NCBI RefSeq assembly: GCF_027943255.1
Contig: NC_072895.1
Location: 46,474,001-46,538,000 of the forward strand
Direction of reading: 5' to 3'
Length of the DNA stretch: 64,000 nt
Source of the DNA: Anastrepha obliqua
Lineage: Eukaryota > Arthropoda > Insecta > Diptera > Tephritidae
How positions within the stretch are numbered: the stretch's first letter is position 1; every line of letters begins with the position of its first letter. Shown here piece after piece: positions 21,720 through 32,111 of this stretch. The notes below the pieces were generated by a model. That model was not told the origin of the DNA, searched no databases, and saw only the letters and a list, made by a program, of their open reading frames with translations. Position numbers and translations under genes: made by a program.

Positions 21720-23505
21720 TAATTTTTGTTCTTATTTGAATTTTTGTGTTTAAATTTAATTCTTTTTGTTGTGGTTGTTTTTTTAATATTTAGTATTTAA
21801 AATATGTTTTGAAATAATGTTTTTTTTTTAATTTTGTCACGTTATTTCATTTGATTCAATTTTTTCTTATTTTTATTTAAATTTTATTTCACTTTTTTTA
21901 AATTTTTTAATTTAAACTTCTTCATTGTTATTTTAATTATTTATTTATTTTTTGTTTTATTCTATACTTTTTTATTGTTATTTTGTATTATTAAATTTAA
22001 TTTCTTTTATTTGGTTTTATTTTATTATTGTAATTTTGATTTCATTTCATTTTATTTGGAGTTGCTCCTTTAATTTACGGTACACGTCTTGTGGTTATAC
22101 CGAAAATGGAGGGTTCCAGGGTTAATTTTACCTTGAAACGTTTTTAAGAGAGATTTTTCCATTGCCTGTCGGTAAGCGGCAGCTGTTAGAAAAAAGTGGT
22201 AGTTCCGCACACACTTATTTTGTTTCATTTTTTCCCACTTTATTTCAAGACTTACACGCTTTGACGCTCTGGGGTATTTCGAGAATATTCGTCTCAGCAT
22301 TTTCAAATTAATATTTTTCAACAAACGGCAAACACCAATTCCGAAGGAGTGTAGTTTTTCTGATTTTCACAGTTTAGTGTTTATACATTTTTTAATAAAA
22401 CAATTTCAAGACTACACAAGCAGAAAGAATTCAACAGAACTTGTCACCGTTCAGGTATCAATAAGAAAGTGGCAAGCCATCAATTTACCGGCTTTCGTTT
22501 CGGCCTTTGACAATCTTTACGGCTGAGTTGCTTTTGGTGAGAATAATTTAACAAAAGGTAGATCACAGAGATGTGGAATGGGGGTGCCAGTGATGGGTGT
22601 TGCACGGAATGTGCGGAATTAAATGCCATAATAGCGCTAACAAATTAATCGCTGCCAAGTGCTTGAGTCAATAAAAATATATGTTTGAGATTTTGTACTC
22701 TTCATATGGTGACCATTTGTATGAATAGAATTGCAAATGTGAGAGACGCGTATTGAGCGCGCACATGGCCTGCAAAAAATATTCGCCTAGACTTATTTAA
22801 TTGAAACACAATTTTTTTAAGTAACTCTTAATACATTTTTCTTGGTTTTTGTTATTCTCAACTCTCCTTTTGTAAAAGCCTAGTGACCTTTGTAAATTTT
22901 CCGCATTTTTAAATGGAAATTGTTACATATGTACATTTTTCGGTAATGTTTTTGTTTTTTTATAAATTGTTGATTTTCAGGTTTTGTTGGCTTGGAAAAT
23001 TTTTGAAGGCTTCGTTTCGGTTAAAGGTGTGAAAACTTGTATACACGTTTCATTTTATTTATAGCCAAATTTGTAGCGTGAAAAAAATTGTATATTATGT
23101 ATAAATTTTGTATCAAGTTGTCAGTCGTAAATCTGGCATGTGTGTGTATGTATCATACATGTAACATAGACATGCTAAGGCAAAATAAAAAAAAAAGTGG
23201 CTAAAAGAGTAGTTCGTCGGTAGGTAAATAACTTGTTTAACTGAATTTAATGCTAACTGCAGAAAAAACTGCTACTAGAGTCTTTAGCATCGCCGGCGAG
23301 TTTACTAATTCAATTAATTATACTTATAAGTAGGAAATTGGCCAAATAATTGACAAAGTAGTGAGTGCGCATGTACGCATGTTAGTAGTTTTTTGACATT
23401 AAGGAATTCGGAGAAAACCATGGTATTGATTGTTTGAGTACGCCATGTAAAAAAAAAGTACATAAAAATGTCATCTAATATTTGTTGATAGAATAAAATA
23501 AAAAA
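21720..23505. other. T-rich DNA then gene-free AT-rich stretch
   Basis: From 21720 to about 22070 the T-rich low-complexity sequence continues. From 22070 to 23505 the composition is mixed, with no convincing coding region: an 84-codon minus-strand frame near 22070-22324 has no recognisable motif. Confidence 0.4.
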
Positions 23506-23511
23506 TACAGC

Positions 23512-23785
23512 GGCAGCCGTAGCCGAATATGTTGGTGCGTGACTACCATTGAGTAGTGCCGATGATAGAAAATGTTTTTTCTTATATCTGTCGCTCCTCG
23601 GCAGCCAACGACAAGGCTCGGAGTGTATTTCTGTCATGAAAAAGTTCCTCATAAAAAAAATATCTACCGTTCTAATGGCATAAAACTGTAGGCCCCTCGA
23701 TTTTCGGCACAGCATTGAGACGCGCACCACAAATAGGAGAAGCTCGGCCAAACAACCTATAAAAAGTGTAGGCGCCAATTGTAAA
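23512..23785 (+). repeat. tRNA-derived SINE copy (old)
   Basis: Starts GCGGCAGCCGTAGCCGAAT, contains GTTGGTGCGTGACTACCATT (A-box side), CTCGGCAGCC, GTGTATTTCTGTCATG and GAAGCTCGGCCAAAC, and ends GTAGGCGCCAATTG. It is clearly the family of 28371-28680, with many substitutions. The B box is not recognisable. Confidence 0.78.
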
Positions 23786-23916
23786 TAATTTTCTCGGTAG
23801 ATGACTGTAGTGATCGAAATCTCTTGAAGTATCGATCAAAAATTTAAAGTTTATGCTCGTTGTCTTTTGCTGCTTTTTCTTTGTTTCATTCAGTTGTGAG
23901 TTACAGGGTGTAAACA

Positions 23917-24130
23917 ATGGAAGTAAACGAAGAGACAATTTTGTACATTTTACAGTTGTTCTTTGATAAAAGCAAAAATGCAAGCCAGGTAGAATTCCGC
24001 TGAAATTGTGAATGGTGTTTATGGTGCTGAGACTGCAATTTTGGTTTCATTGATTCCATTCGGGCATTTTTGATGTTAAAGAAAATGTTGATAGTCCATC
24101 TGCTAGTTTCTAGGAAATAACACCGTGTCA
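23917..24130 (+). pseudogene. mariner transposase N-terminal fragment
   Basis: ATG at 23917 starts MEVNEETILYILQLFFDKSK and then NASQ, after which a one-base shift restores EIVNGVYGAETA and FDVKEN. This is the first DNA-binding helix-turn-helix of a mariner transposase. Several frameshifts and the lack of any catalytic block show it is a short relic. Confidence 0.6.
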
Positions 24131-24849
24131 TATTTCCAAAATGTTTACGAGTATTTTATTAAAAAGAGCAAAGCTAATTAATGTAAACAAAATTGCGAAT
24201 ATCAATGGATTTTTAAGTGACTCAAAAGTTTTTGCATTATCGACTTAATATCAATCTTTAACACAGTGCGACAATTTTTAATTTTATTTCTCAGACATGA
24301 AAAGTGGTTGGTTAACATTAATTTATTAGCGAAACTAAAACGGTGAGAACGGTCTTTATTAAAATTTTGAGTCTGATTAAATTACAACAAAATCTTTAAG
24401 TATATGGAAGGACGAAATTTTCAAAATGAGGTTTTAAAACTGCATTTAAAAAAAAGCAATATTCCTTGATTTCAAAACACATTTTATTAATTTTTTGACA
24501 AGCATTGTTCTAAAATATCAAATTATCTCGACTTTCTTCTTTCATTTAATATTCATATGTCCATGTCATATAAATAGTTTCATAGAATAAGGATACTTTT
24601 TTTGATGCTAGGTTCGAATTGAGATGAGATGAGATGAAGAGATCAAAAAATTTTGACTTGAGTAAAAATCTTAATTTATCGGTCAGTCCATAATTTTGTG
24701 CGTATTTTACCCATAATTTCACTTTTGTACGATTTTTGCATACAAAAAATTATTCGCCGAATATAACGGAACTATTTATATTTTCTTTGATATATTGTGC
24801 ATTCAACAAGTGATTTTAATCGCGGATAGAATCACGTGTTGTTAAAAAT

Positions 24850-25400
24850 TAAAATGGAATCTTCGAACGCGTATAAGAGGCATATTTTGATTTTTTTTTA
24901 TAAAAGTGGTAAAAATGCAACAACTGCTGCTGCAGAAATAAACACTGTTCACGGACAGGGTACCGTGAGTGTAAGGACTGCGCAAAAGTGGTTTTCAAAA
25001 CTCCTTGATGATGATGGATGAATGGCATGGAAGGGTTCACAGGCACCTGGTTCAGTTGGGAAAGATTTCAAAGCTGGAAAAATGGGTTCCGCTGAGACTT
25101 TCCGTCGCCAACCTTCAGCAGTGAGTGAATGTGTGTTCTCAGCTGCTGCAATTATTATTCCCATCAGCTATCAAACCTGAATGAGCCACTTAACAAAAAT
25201 CGACCGTCTTTAGTGAATAGACGCAAAGTTTTGTTTCACCACGACAACGCAAGACCTCATACCGCAAGGCAAACATTAAGCAAGCTGAACAAGCTCAGAT
25301 GGGAGTTAATGCCGCATCCGCCATATTTTACATTAACAGCTAATTACAAGATTATCATAAAGTACCTATTGTTGGACGTCTTGCGCGGCACTCAGCGATA
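24850..25400 (+). pseudogene. mariner transposase relic
   Basis: ATG near 24853 reads MESSNAYKRHILIFFYKSGK, then NATTAAAEINTVHG and VSVRTAQKWFSKL, the N-terminal helix-turn-helix of mariner. After a stop at about 25020 and a deletion, the second catalytic block follows: SLVNRRKVLFHHDNARPHTA near 25220-25265, with the second Asp. Then ELMPHPPYFTLTANY replaces the expected SPDLAPSDY, so the third catalytic Asp is lost. This is a dead DD34D mariner. Confidence 0.72.
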
Positions 25401-26292
25401 TCTGGCTGAAATCAGAGCACGTTCACGTCCAACTCTTCAATGCGCCACCGAAAATGTTGGTTAATATCACTCAGTGAATACGACTACATATGCGCGTGGA
25501 TTTTCCAAGCTACAAATAACGGCAATGGCAATTTTGCTTGTTAATGTAGGCTTCATGCGAAATGACATTGGAATAAAATCGCCATCATCTTTCCACTACT
25601 ACAGCCCATACAGAAAAAATGTTATCGAAGCAGATGCCCGGGGGCATTCAATTTTGAAGTTTATATTGAAGTTTATGAGCAAATAAGCGGAGGTATGGTT
25701 TGGGAAGTTCAAGCTCGGATAGGAGGAAATCTGCGCTACATCTAACGAAATAGTATATCGTAATCAACCATGTAATGAACATTCGAAGAAGAAGAACAAA
25801 AAAAAACAACAACAACTCAAAGTGAAAGCTTGTCAGATCGGAAATAACTAATTTTTAATATTTTCTAAGTATGGACCATTTTTCTGGTTACCAGTTGTGC
25901 TAGCAAACGGCCAGGGTTGATGTTGATACTCCATTGACTCGTTTTTGTGTATAGAAGAAGATTCGGCAGATTAAATGCACAGCAATTAATTAAAAGGCAG
26001 CAAAATCACAAAAAAGAAAGAATTCCATCCCAAACTGCCACAATATTTTTTTTTGTAGTTCGATCTCCAAAGTAGAGCCATCGATTTTGCTCGCACATTT
26101 TCGAATAGCACGGGCAAATGAGCAATAAATAGCCGCAAATCTGTTCGATGTTCATTACTCGAAAATTTTCGAGCGGAGCTGCAGTATATTGAGCCTTTTC
26201 CACTAGATCGAGCATATCTATTAGGTATCTCAATTTTTTTGTCAGTACCTTTTTTTTTTGAAGATTTACAAATTATTTATAAACAGCGCTAA
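25401..26292. other. Gene-free stretch left of the Transib element
   Basis: No supported gene. A plus-strand frame of 70 codons at 25474-25686 shows no motif and may belong to the decayed mariner neighbourhood. Confidence 0.35.
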
Positions 26293-26297
26293 CGTCG
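26293..26297 (+). other. Target-site duplication CGTCG, left
   Basis: CGTCG abuts the left end of the Transib-like element and is repeated at 28064-28068 next to the right end. A 5-bp GC-rich duplication is characteristic of Transib insertion. Confidence 0.8.
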
Positions 26298-26336
26298 CAC
26301 ACTGGGGATTTTTGTACTGAGATGCGGAAAAAAGTA
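26298..26336 (+). other. Transib left end: heptamer, 23-bp spacer, A-rich nonamer
   Basis: CACACTG at 26298-26304, then 23 bp (26305-26327), then AAAAAAGTA at 26328-26336. The layout matches a 23-RSS of jawed-vertebrate antigen-receptor loci; the heptamer differs from CACAGTG by one base. The vertebrate nonamer consensus is ACAAAAACC, so this nonamer is only similar in being A-rich. Confidence 0.72.
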
Positions 26337-26742
26337 TACATACCAAAAAATATTTACATTTTTACTACTAACGAAGTTGTATATATTTGTGTATGAAAGG
26401 AACATGTTTAAAAACATTATTTTTTAAAACTATTTTTAAAAAAAATTTTTTTAAAAAATTTTAAAAAATGTTTTTTAAAATTCATAAATTTTATTTTTAA
26501 AAATATATGGAAAGAACATGATTTAAAACAATGTTTAAAAACTGTTTTAAAAAAATGTTGAAAATCAATGTTTTTTCCATATAGAAATATATACTACTGC
26601 GTTATTTGTAAAAATATGAAAATTTTTATATGGACTGCCGACAAGTGAATAAATAATGAACAAATATTTATTTTTAATGATGTCATACATACACAAATTA
26701 TACACATTACATATTCATATAAAACATATTTTTTTGCAAATT

Positions 26743-27558
26743 TTATTCTTGTAAAAGCGCAATTACTTCCTTGCTTAAATCACTGTGATTTTTCTTATTG
26801 AAAGAAGGTGTCAAATGTGATATCAACGGGTCTGATGTCACCATCATTCGGTGCATGATGTCTTGATTCGTGGCAATTCTGCTACATTTTCTGGAGTGTC
26901 TGAGTCTATACTTTTTGTAGTCTTTGTTTCGACATTCCTGAGCCTCTTCAGACAATATACCCACAGGGAAAATACAATTTTCCATTATATCCTCACCGTG
27001 TATGAGAATTTTATGGAGAGTAGTTGGCATATTGTACCATTCATACAAAGTAACAAACTTTTTTGCTGTCTCCATACAAAAATCTCCAAATTTTGTTGGG
27101 TTCACTGGCTCACGTATGGTTATGGCTTCAAGAATAACAGCAAATCTTTTAATTAAATCTTCGTCCAAACCTGTTATTTCAGAAACTAAGGTTGGATTGG
27201 CAAAGAATCTTCGTGACGTGTTTCCGGAATTTGTTGTGCCGGATCCTTGCTTGACAGTATCAACCTGTATCCCAATTTTATCTTTTAGCTCTCGTTTTAT
27301 CAATTGTTTTCTGGCCTTTTTTATTGGGCGAGTATGTGAGTCGACTCGTCCTCGTTTAAATTCCATATTATAGGCTACATGCAGAAGACACTCCATCAGC
27401 TTGATACGAGCATGGAGAGGTGACATGCCGAATTTCAGTGCTTCTTCATTTACGGGCCTGGATTGAACTTCTTCAATTTTATTCATAGTGCTAATGAAAA
27501 CCATTAACAAAATTATTGCCGCAGATTTTTTTTTTTTTTTGTTGCCCTGTGTTATCAT
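26743..27558 (-). CDS. RAG1/Transib-like transposase C-terminal protein
   Basis: ATG at 27558 opens an intact 271-codon frame. After a Lys run (KKKKK, residues 7-11) come SPLHARIKLMECLLHVAYN (46-64), GTTNSGNTSRRFF (107-119), LYEWYNMPTTLHKILIHGED (171-190) and GILSEEAQECRNKDYKKYR (200-218), then HSRKCSRIATNQD. I align SEEAQECRNKDYKKYR to the RAG1 segment containing catalytic Glu962 (GNESGNKLFRRFR), which puts the Glu at residue 208. SGNTSRRF aligns to the RAG1 NGNFARR block. LHARI would align to the RAG1 LHCDI block, where the second catalytic Asp is replaced here by Arg; that column is uncertain. The first Asp region is missing, so DNA cleavage activity is not expected. The frame has no stops, unusual among neighbours, so recent deletion or retained function are both possible. 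The RAG1 match is by eye. Confidence 0.7.
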   Translation of the reverse strand: MITQGNKKKKKSAAIILLMVFISTMNKIEEVQSRPVNEEALKFGMSPLHARIKLMECLLHVAYNMEFKRGRVDSHTRPIKKARKQLIKRELKDKIGIQVDTVKQGSGTTNSGNTSRRFFANPTLVSEITGLDEDLIKRFAVILEAITIREPVNPTKFGDFCMETAKKFVTLYEWYNMPTTLHKILIHGEDIMENCIFPVGILSEEAQECRNKDYKKYRLRHSRKCSRIATNQDIMHRMMVTSDPLISHLTPSFNKKNHSDLSKEVIALLQE

Positions 27559-28035
27559 TGCCAAAAAAAAAAGGCAGTGGCGCCTGGTGGCACCTGCAAT
27601 TGATTAAAACTGAAAGAGACGTTATTAAGGAACACGTTGATACTAGTTTCTGACCGTAGGTAAATGTAGCTCAACTTACAGATCCAAGAATATGAAGGAA
27701 TATGATTTTTTTTTTTGTTTTTGTAAAATTAATTATAAATATATAATCAAATGCTTCACAGCCTTTGTTCTTCCGGCTAAAATATATAAAAATATCGTAC
27801 CTTAAATGAAAAATAAAAAATTCGAAGTCGGCTCAAGCAAAAGGAAAAAAAACCACCTTGGGCTTTGAGGTTTTTTCTTAGTCAGTTCAATACTATAAAA
27901 CAATTATACTTTTCACATATCTATAAAAAAAAACTGTAAGTCGGAATTTAGTAATTCTTTTTGATTTTATTGTTGGTTCTATTCTGGAATTTAGAAATAC
28001 CATTAAACATTGCGTAGGTGGTATGTTGGAAATTT

Positions 28036-28063
28036 GACTTTTTTCCGCAAAATCCCCACTGTG
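28036..28063 (-). other. Transib right end: heptamer, 12-bp spacer, A-rich nonamer
   Basis: Read inward on the minus strand: CACAGTG (28063-28057), a 12-bp spacer GGGATTTTGCGG (28056-28045), then AAAAAAGTC (28044-28036). This is the layout of a 12-RSS. The spacer is the left-end spacer minus an 11-bp internal block. Confidence 0.72.
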
Positions 28064-28068
28064 CGTCG
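28064..28068 (+). other. Target-site duplication CGTCG, right
   Basis: Second copy of the 5-bp CGTCG that flanks the Transib-like element. Confidence 0.8.
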
Positions 28069-28370
28069 TTGAAGAACTAAAGAAATGCTGCCAAAAAATT
28101 CGATAATTTTTGTTAAGCTGGCAGAATTGCTCAAAAGCTCGTAAATTTCATACAAACATTTGAGCAGTTGAGCAATGAACGAGTTACGACTTGCACTGCT
28201 TCACACCCGGATATCTGGAGTTGCACCATGAAAAGCAAAAAACACATTTTTTTGGTTACTAAAACTTTTTCGTCATATTTTTTTACATATTGTTTTATTT
28301 TTTTATAGACACATGATTTAGCTGATAAAAAAGGATATTATAATATATTATATAGTATATATATATATAA

Positions 28371-28680
28371 TTGGCGCGTACACCCTTTTTGGGTGTTTGG
28401 CCGAGCTCCTCCTCCTATTTGTGGTGTGCGCCTTGATGTCGTTCCACAAATGGGGGAACCTACAGTTTCAAGCCGGCTCCGAACGGCAGATATTTTTGTG
28501 AGGAGCATTTTCATGGCAGAAATGCACTCGGAGCTTTGCCATTGCCTGCCGAGGGGTGACCGCTATTAGAAAAATCTTTTTCTTAATTTTGGTGTTTTCA
28601 CCGAGATTCGAACCGACGTTCTCTCTGTGAATTCCGAATGGTAGTCGCGCACCCACCCATTCGGCTACGGCGGCCGCCAT
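28371..28680 (-). repeat. tRNA-derived SINE, most complete copy
   Basis: On the minus strand it begins GGCGGCCGCCGTAGCCGAATG. The internal RNA polymerase III promoter is legible: A-box-like TAGCCGAATGGG at 28667-28656 and B box GGTTCGAATCTC at 28615-28604. The body includes TAGCGGTCACCCCTCGGC, GGCAATGGCAAAG and ATCTGCCGTTCGGAG, and it ends GGGTGTACGCGCCAATT with a (TA)n tail. Four other copies lie at 5229, 18775, 23512 and 49862. The tRNA origin is inferred from box spacing. Confidence 0.85.
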
Positions 28681-28722
28681 TATATTATATTGCCAAATTT
28701 GATTAAAAACCACAAGACTTAA

Positions 28723-28790
28723 AGGGGTATTCCAGTGTGGAGTTTGAAAAAATCGAAATTTTTTGTTTGCATATTTTCAAAGTTAGGGAT
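28723..28790 (+). repeat. TTAA-type (Kolobok-like) terminal fragment
   Basis: TTAA at 28719-28722 is followed by AGGGGTATTCCAGTGTGGAG and TTTGAAAAAATCG, the same kind of end as at 11097 and 61968. No right end is seen, so only a terminal fragment is claimed. Confidence 0.45.
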
Positions 28791-28801
28791 TAAGGTTAGG
28801 A

Positions 28802-29112
28802 TTAAGAGGATTTTTTTTTAATTTCAATTATTTCATGAGTTACAGCCTTTGTGCCTGTGGCTACAGACTCGGCTTGGTTTGATATGTGCCGGAGCAGTGA
28901 AGAGACATAGAGCATTGCATTTTGCATATGTGAATGTTCAGAGTTTGATCGAATCAGATATAAGTGCTGCGAAAGAGTCCTTGAGCATTCTTTAGTCTGA
29001 ATAATTTGCGTAGTCAGCTGATACAATCTACTATTTTCATATACACGAAGAGCCAGCGGATTGATAGGCATATTAGCCGTAGCTGACTTGCAGCAAAAGG
29101 AAGGTTCTTCAC
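28802..29112 (-). CDS. Possible terminal exon of an unidentified gene
   Basis: The minus strand has a 3' splice site-like CATTGTACTGCAG ending at 29113, followed by an open frame to a TAA at 28802. It encodes GEEPSFCCKSATANMPINP and then a helical, Leu- and Ser-rich C-terminus (LTTQIIQTKECSRTLSQHLY, LLRHISNQAESVA). Amphipathic spacing suggests a coiled coil. I do not recognise the family. It lies downstream of the exon pair at 36957-34535 on the same strand and could be its last exon, but the phase would require another exon in between. A retroelement origin is not excluded. Confidence 0.3.
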
Positions 29113-29234
29113 CTGCAGTACAATGGGCATATGTTAAAGTATCTACGATTTTATGATCGCTTCTACTAAAGAAGTGAATAAGGAAAGGGGAACACTATGG
29201 GGGATCCGAATTTTAATGAGCAGAATTGAAGATA

Positions 29235-29476
29235 GAAAGTGGCGCAAAATTAATCAACCAGTTTTGTTATTGTTGAATTTTTTTTAATAAAAAACAAAAC
29301 AAAAAAAAATATTTTGGGCGATGGAAATCTCTATTTTCACTTTTAAGCACTCCGTTGTTTGGCTGTTTTTATACTGGAGCTGTCTGCAGTGACAATTGTC
29401 ATATATGACAGACATACGACGTCATTTGCCAAAAGTATAAATTTTCCGATAGTGTAATTAATTTTGCGCCACCTCG
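29235..29476. mobile_element. 242-bp MITE with GTGGCGCAAAATTAAT ends
   Basis: The left end AAAGTGGCGCAAAATTAATC and the complement of ATTAATTTTGCGCCACCTCG on the right form inverted repeats, with TA on each side (29233-29234, 29477-29478). No coding sequence is inside. The ends match those of the MITE at 41205-41378 and share GGTGGCGCAAAA with the DD41D element at 6585-7903. Confidence 0.72.
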
Positions 29477-29478
29477 TA

Positions 29479-30639
29479 CCAGCGTTATTGCCAACAATTG
29501 AAGCGCCTCTTCGAACGCTCAAATAGTCATTTTAGATTTAGTTTTTAATTAAGCAAATATTTTGGATTTTTCGCGTAGTGCAGTCAATTTTAGGATGTAA
29601 ATTACCTTCAAACTAAGAAACGTAATTGAAAATAACCAACGACATGAACTGTGAAAAAATGTGCTCACAATTAATTAATTAACCACGCTCAATGCAGTCA
29701 AACAGGCTCTAAATTAACTGAAATACAAACAAAAAAACTCAATTCAGAACAGAATATAGCGCCGGCTGAGCTAAGCGCACGCTCGTAGTACAAAGTGCAT
29801 CTCAACATAAATTACATACATATATACGAGCACTGAAAGTGTTAGCGTTAATGCTGGATAATTTACTAAATAGTCAATACTATAAAAAATAAAAAACTAT
29901 AAATAAAAAAAAAAAAATAAATAAATAAATAAATAAAAAAAATACCTCCACATGCACAAAATTGGTCAAAAAGTAGGCTATTTTGCCTTAAGTTGAAACG
30001 GAGCAGTTTTTGTAATGTGAAAAACGAATGCATTTAAATAAAAAAAAAATTATAAAATAAAATAGTAAATACACATAAAATAACAGCACGAAAAATTTAC
30101 TAACTCAGTCATTGCGCTGCCAAAAATGGCTATTCGGAATTGTGTCAACATGTATTCACTCACTCGTCTATATATTAGGCACAAAACTGGTCAGCCAAAC
30201 AGTTAGCCAACTATGAGTACTTGAGAGTTGGCTTGACGGATTTAAAATTTTCAAATTTTCATTTATTTCAGTACAATTCAGTATTCATACCTGTTTTGTC
30301 ACATTTACAGCGAGTATATTCTATTTCAGTTATGCTTTTTTGTTTTTGTTTTCTTGTTTTGGATAGTAAAACATTGTAGCTCGTCTGATGTTTGTATGTT
30401 ATGTGTGTCAGTCTGTGAAAACCATAACGAACTGGCTAAATATATATTGCGAAAACATCGAACGCGATTGATGAATCACCCACTCAATCAATCCAAATAT
30501 TTTAGTATCGATTCTCCTGAGTGATGGGCCAAGTCAAACGAATTGAAAGCAAACAAAAGCAGTCTGTGTTTTGGGGTAAAGATAAAGGGTTTATGATTAA
30601 ATATAATATTTATACTTTGTCACTTTTGAAAGGCAATTT
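29479..30639. other. Gene-free stretch with (AAAT)n
   Basis: No supported gene. A short A-rich simple repeat (AAATAAATAAAT) lies near 29905-29945. Confidence 0.4.
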
Positions 30640-31090
30640 CAATTGTAGGACTTTACGCATCACCATGAAAAAGTCGATGTATCCCCAACGAGTAACTGTT
30701 TTAGAGCAGCCTTTGGTCGGCGGCATCATTGGAGCATTTTCTTTTTTTGATGCGAAAATGAGCGAAAATCTGCTGTTGCCTACGTTCAGTAGCGAGCATT
30801 AACATGACACTTTAACCGAGTATAAAATGCACGACATTTGTTTTCAACAGAATGGCGTTACAATTTACACAGTCTACCCTTGAAAATCGATAATCAACCG
30901 AAACGGTGATGCCAATTTTTCATCTAGAAGTTGTAATTTCACTCTATTGGACTATCCAGAGAGTATTCAAGAGATGCAACATGAAACTGAAGTTAGCATT
31001 GATGAGATAATTGCCAAAAATCGTGAAAATGTAATGAAAAATTGGGTTGACAAAATGAGCTATTGAGCGATTCCATGTTAAGTGATCCAA
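30640..31090 (+). pseudogene. DD41D transposase relic
   Basis: The plus strand reads MYPQRVTV, GGIIGAFSFF, then DICFQQNGVTIYT where the second catalytic Asp of QQDGAT has become Asn, then IINRNGDANFSSRSCNFTLL where CDLTPLD should be, and ENVMKNWVDKMSY at the C-terminus. The order matches the C-terminal half of the DD41D element at 60047-61301 (RSCDLTPLDYYLW, ENVLKNWTDRMGW). Both later catalytic positions are altered and stops are present. Confidence 0.6.
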
Positions 31091-31439
31091 GTATTTCGGA
31101 CATTGTCGTGAAATTTTTCTGAAAATTTGTTTATTTCTAGGCTTGTGAAAATATTTGCTAAATTTTTTAAACAAAAATGTAGTATAAAAAAAAAATCTCT
31201 AAATAATTTTGAGATTCATTTAATGTTTGAAATAAAGTGAAATATCTTAAGTTCTATTTAGATTTGCAATTTTTATTATTCTTAAGTATTTTAAAATATA
31301 CGAAAAAAAATATTTAGAAAAAAAGTATAATTTTTTTGTTAAACATTTTTCCCCGCAAGCATTTTGTTTACCATTTTAAAAACCCGCTCCTTTTTTTATT
31401 TTAATAACTTAGACTATACTCAGTAATCTCTGCAACTCG

Positions 31440-32095
31440 TCTAATGGTCTAGAAATTTCAAGAAATCGATTTTTTTGTTTTTTAAATTTCGAAAGTATAT
31501 ATAATATCTTAAAAATATGCTGTGAAATTTTCAGGCGGAAATTTTCAGTATTATAGTTTCTACAGCCCATTAACTAGGTAGAGAGAAGTCCGCGCGCTCC
31601 TGTACCTCAAACTTTAAACTCATTTATCTCGAAACGATTTTTTTCGGCCTGGTGTTGTCAAAAAAAAAAACTCTATATTTTGTTCCCAACATCAATGGCT
31701 ATCGCACGTACTAGAATCATATTATTATTTCAATTATTTCGTATTTATTTGATTAAACAACCGAAAAAATCCCGATTTGTTAAATTCAAAACCGAGCCCT
31801 TTTGTCAAAGTTTTTTTTTATTCTAGTACGGGACATAGCTACAGTCTTTCTGATTAATAGTTTTTTGGTTTTTGTGTTTCAGATAAATAGAGGAGCAAAA
31901 ATGAACAACACCGTCCAGATTCAATTTTTCAATTTCAATTATTAAAATTAAAATTTTTTTTTTTTTCATTTTTGTATGGAAAGAAATTCAATAAGAAGCC
32001 TAAAAAATTTAAATATCGTTTTTTATTGTAAAAAAATTCCTGGAAATACCCCACATTTGCGAGCTTAGACCACCGGGGAAAACTGTGTACTCAGT
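31440..32095 (+). repeat. Second dispersed copy of the 11.1-11.9 kb DNA repeat
   Basis: Shared phrases with 11097-11960 include AAATTTTCAGGCGGAAATTTT, CTTTAAACTCATTTATCTCG and TACGGGACATAGCTACAGTC with a following TTTCAGAT. Both copies contain a poly-T and then a GTTTCAG or ATTTCAG phrase at a similar distance. No coding region remains. Boundaries are approximate. Confidence 0.45.
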
Positions 32096-32111
32096 ATTTT
32101 TATTCAAGTAC

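Larger units (their letters stand above)
26298..28063 (-). mobile_element. Transib-like DNA transposon with RSS-like ends
   Basis: The 1766-bp element has ends CACACTGGGGATTTT (left) and CACAGTGGGGATTTT (right, read inward on the minus strand), flanked by CGTCG on both sides. The right heptamer is identical to the consensus V(D)J heptamer CACAGTG. Both ends then share GCGGAAAAAAGT, but at different distances, giving spacers of 23 bp left and 12 bp right. Inside, the minus strand encodes a protein resembling the C-terminal part of the RAG1/Transib core. From 26340 to 26740 the DNA is AT-rich and non-coding; 27560-28030 has no open frame. Transib is known as the superfamily from which RAG1 derives. 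The upstream catalytic Asp region is absent, so the copy is non-autonomous. Confidence 0.78.

Noticed and set aside
23314..23983. 154- and 103-codon minus-strand frames
   Set aside because: They run antisense through a SINE and a mariner fragment and have no motif of their own.
26851..27373. Plus-strand frames of 101 and 123 codons
   Set aside because: Shadows of the minus-strand Transib-like coding frame.
28604..28667. Functional tRNA gene
   Set aside because: A and B boxes are present but no cloverleaf with an acceptor stem and anticodon can be folded; the block is the head of a SINE.
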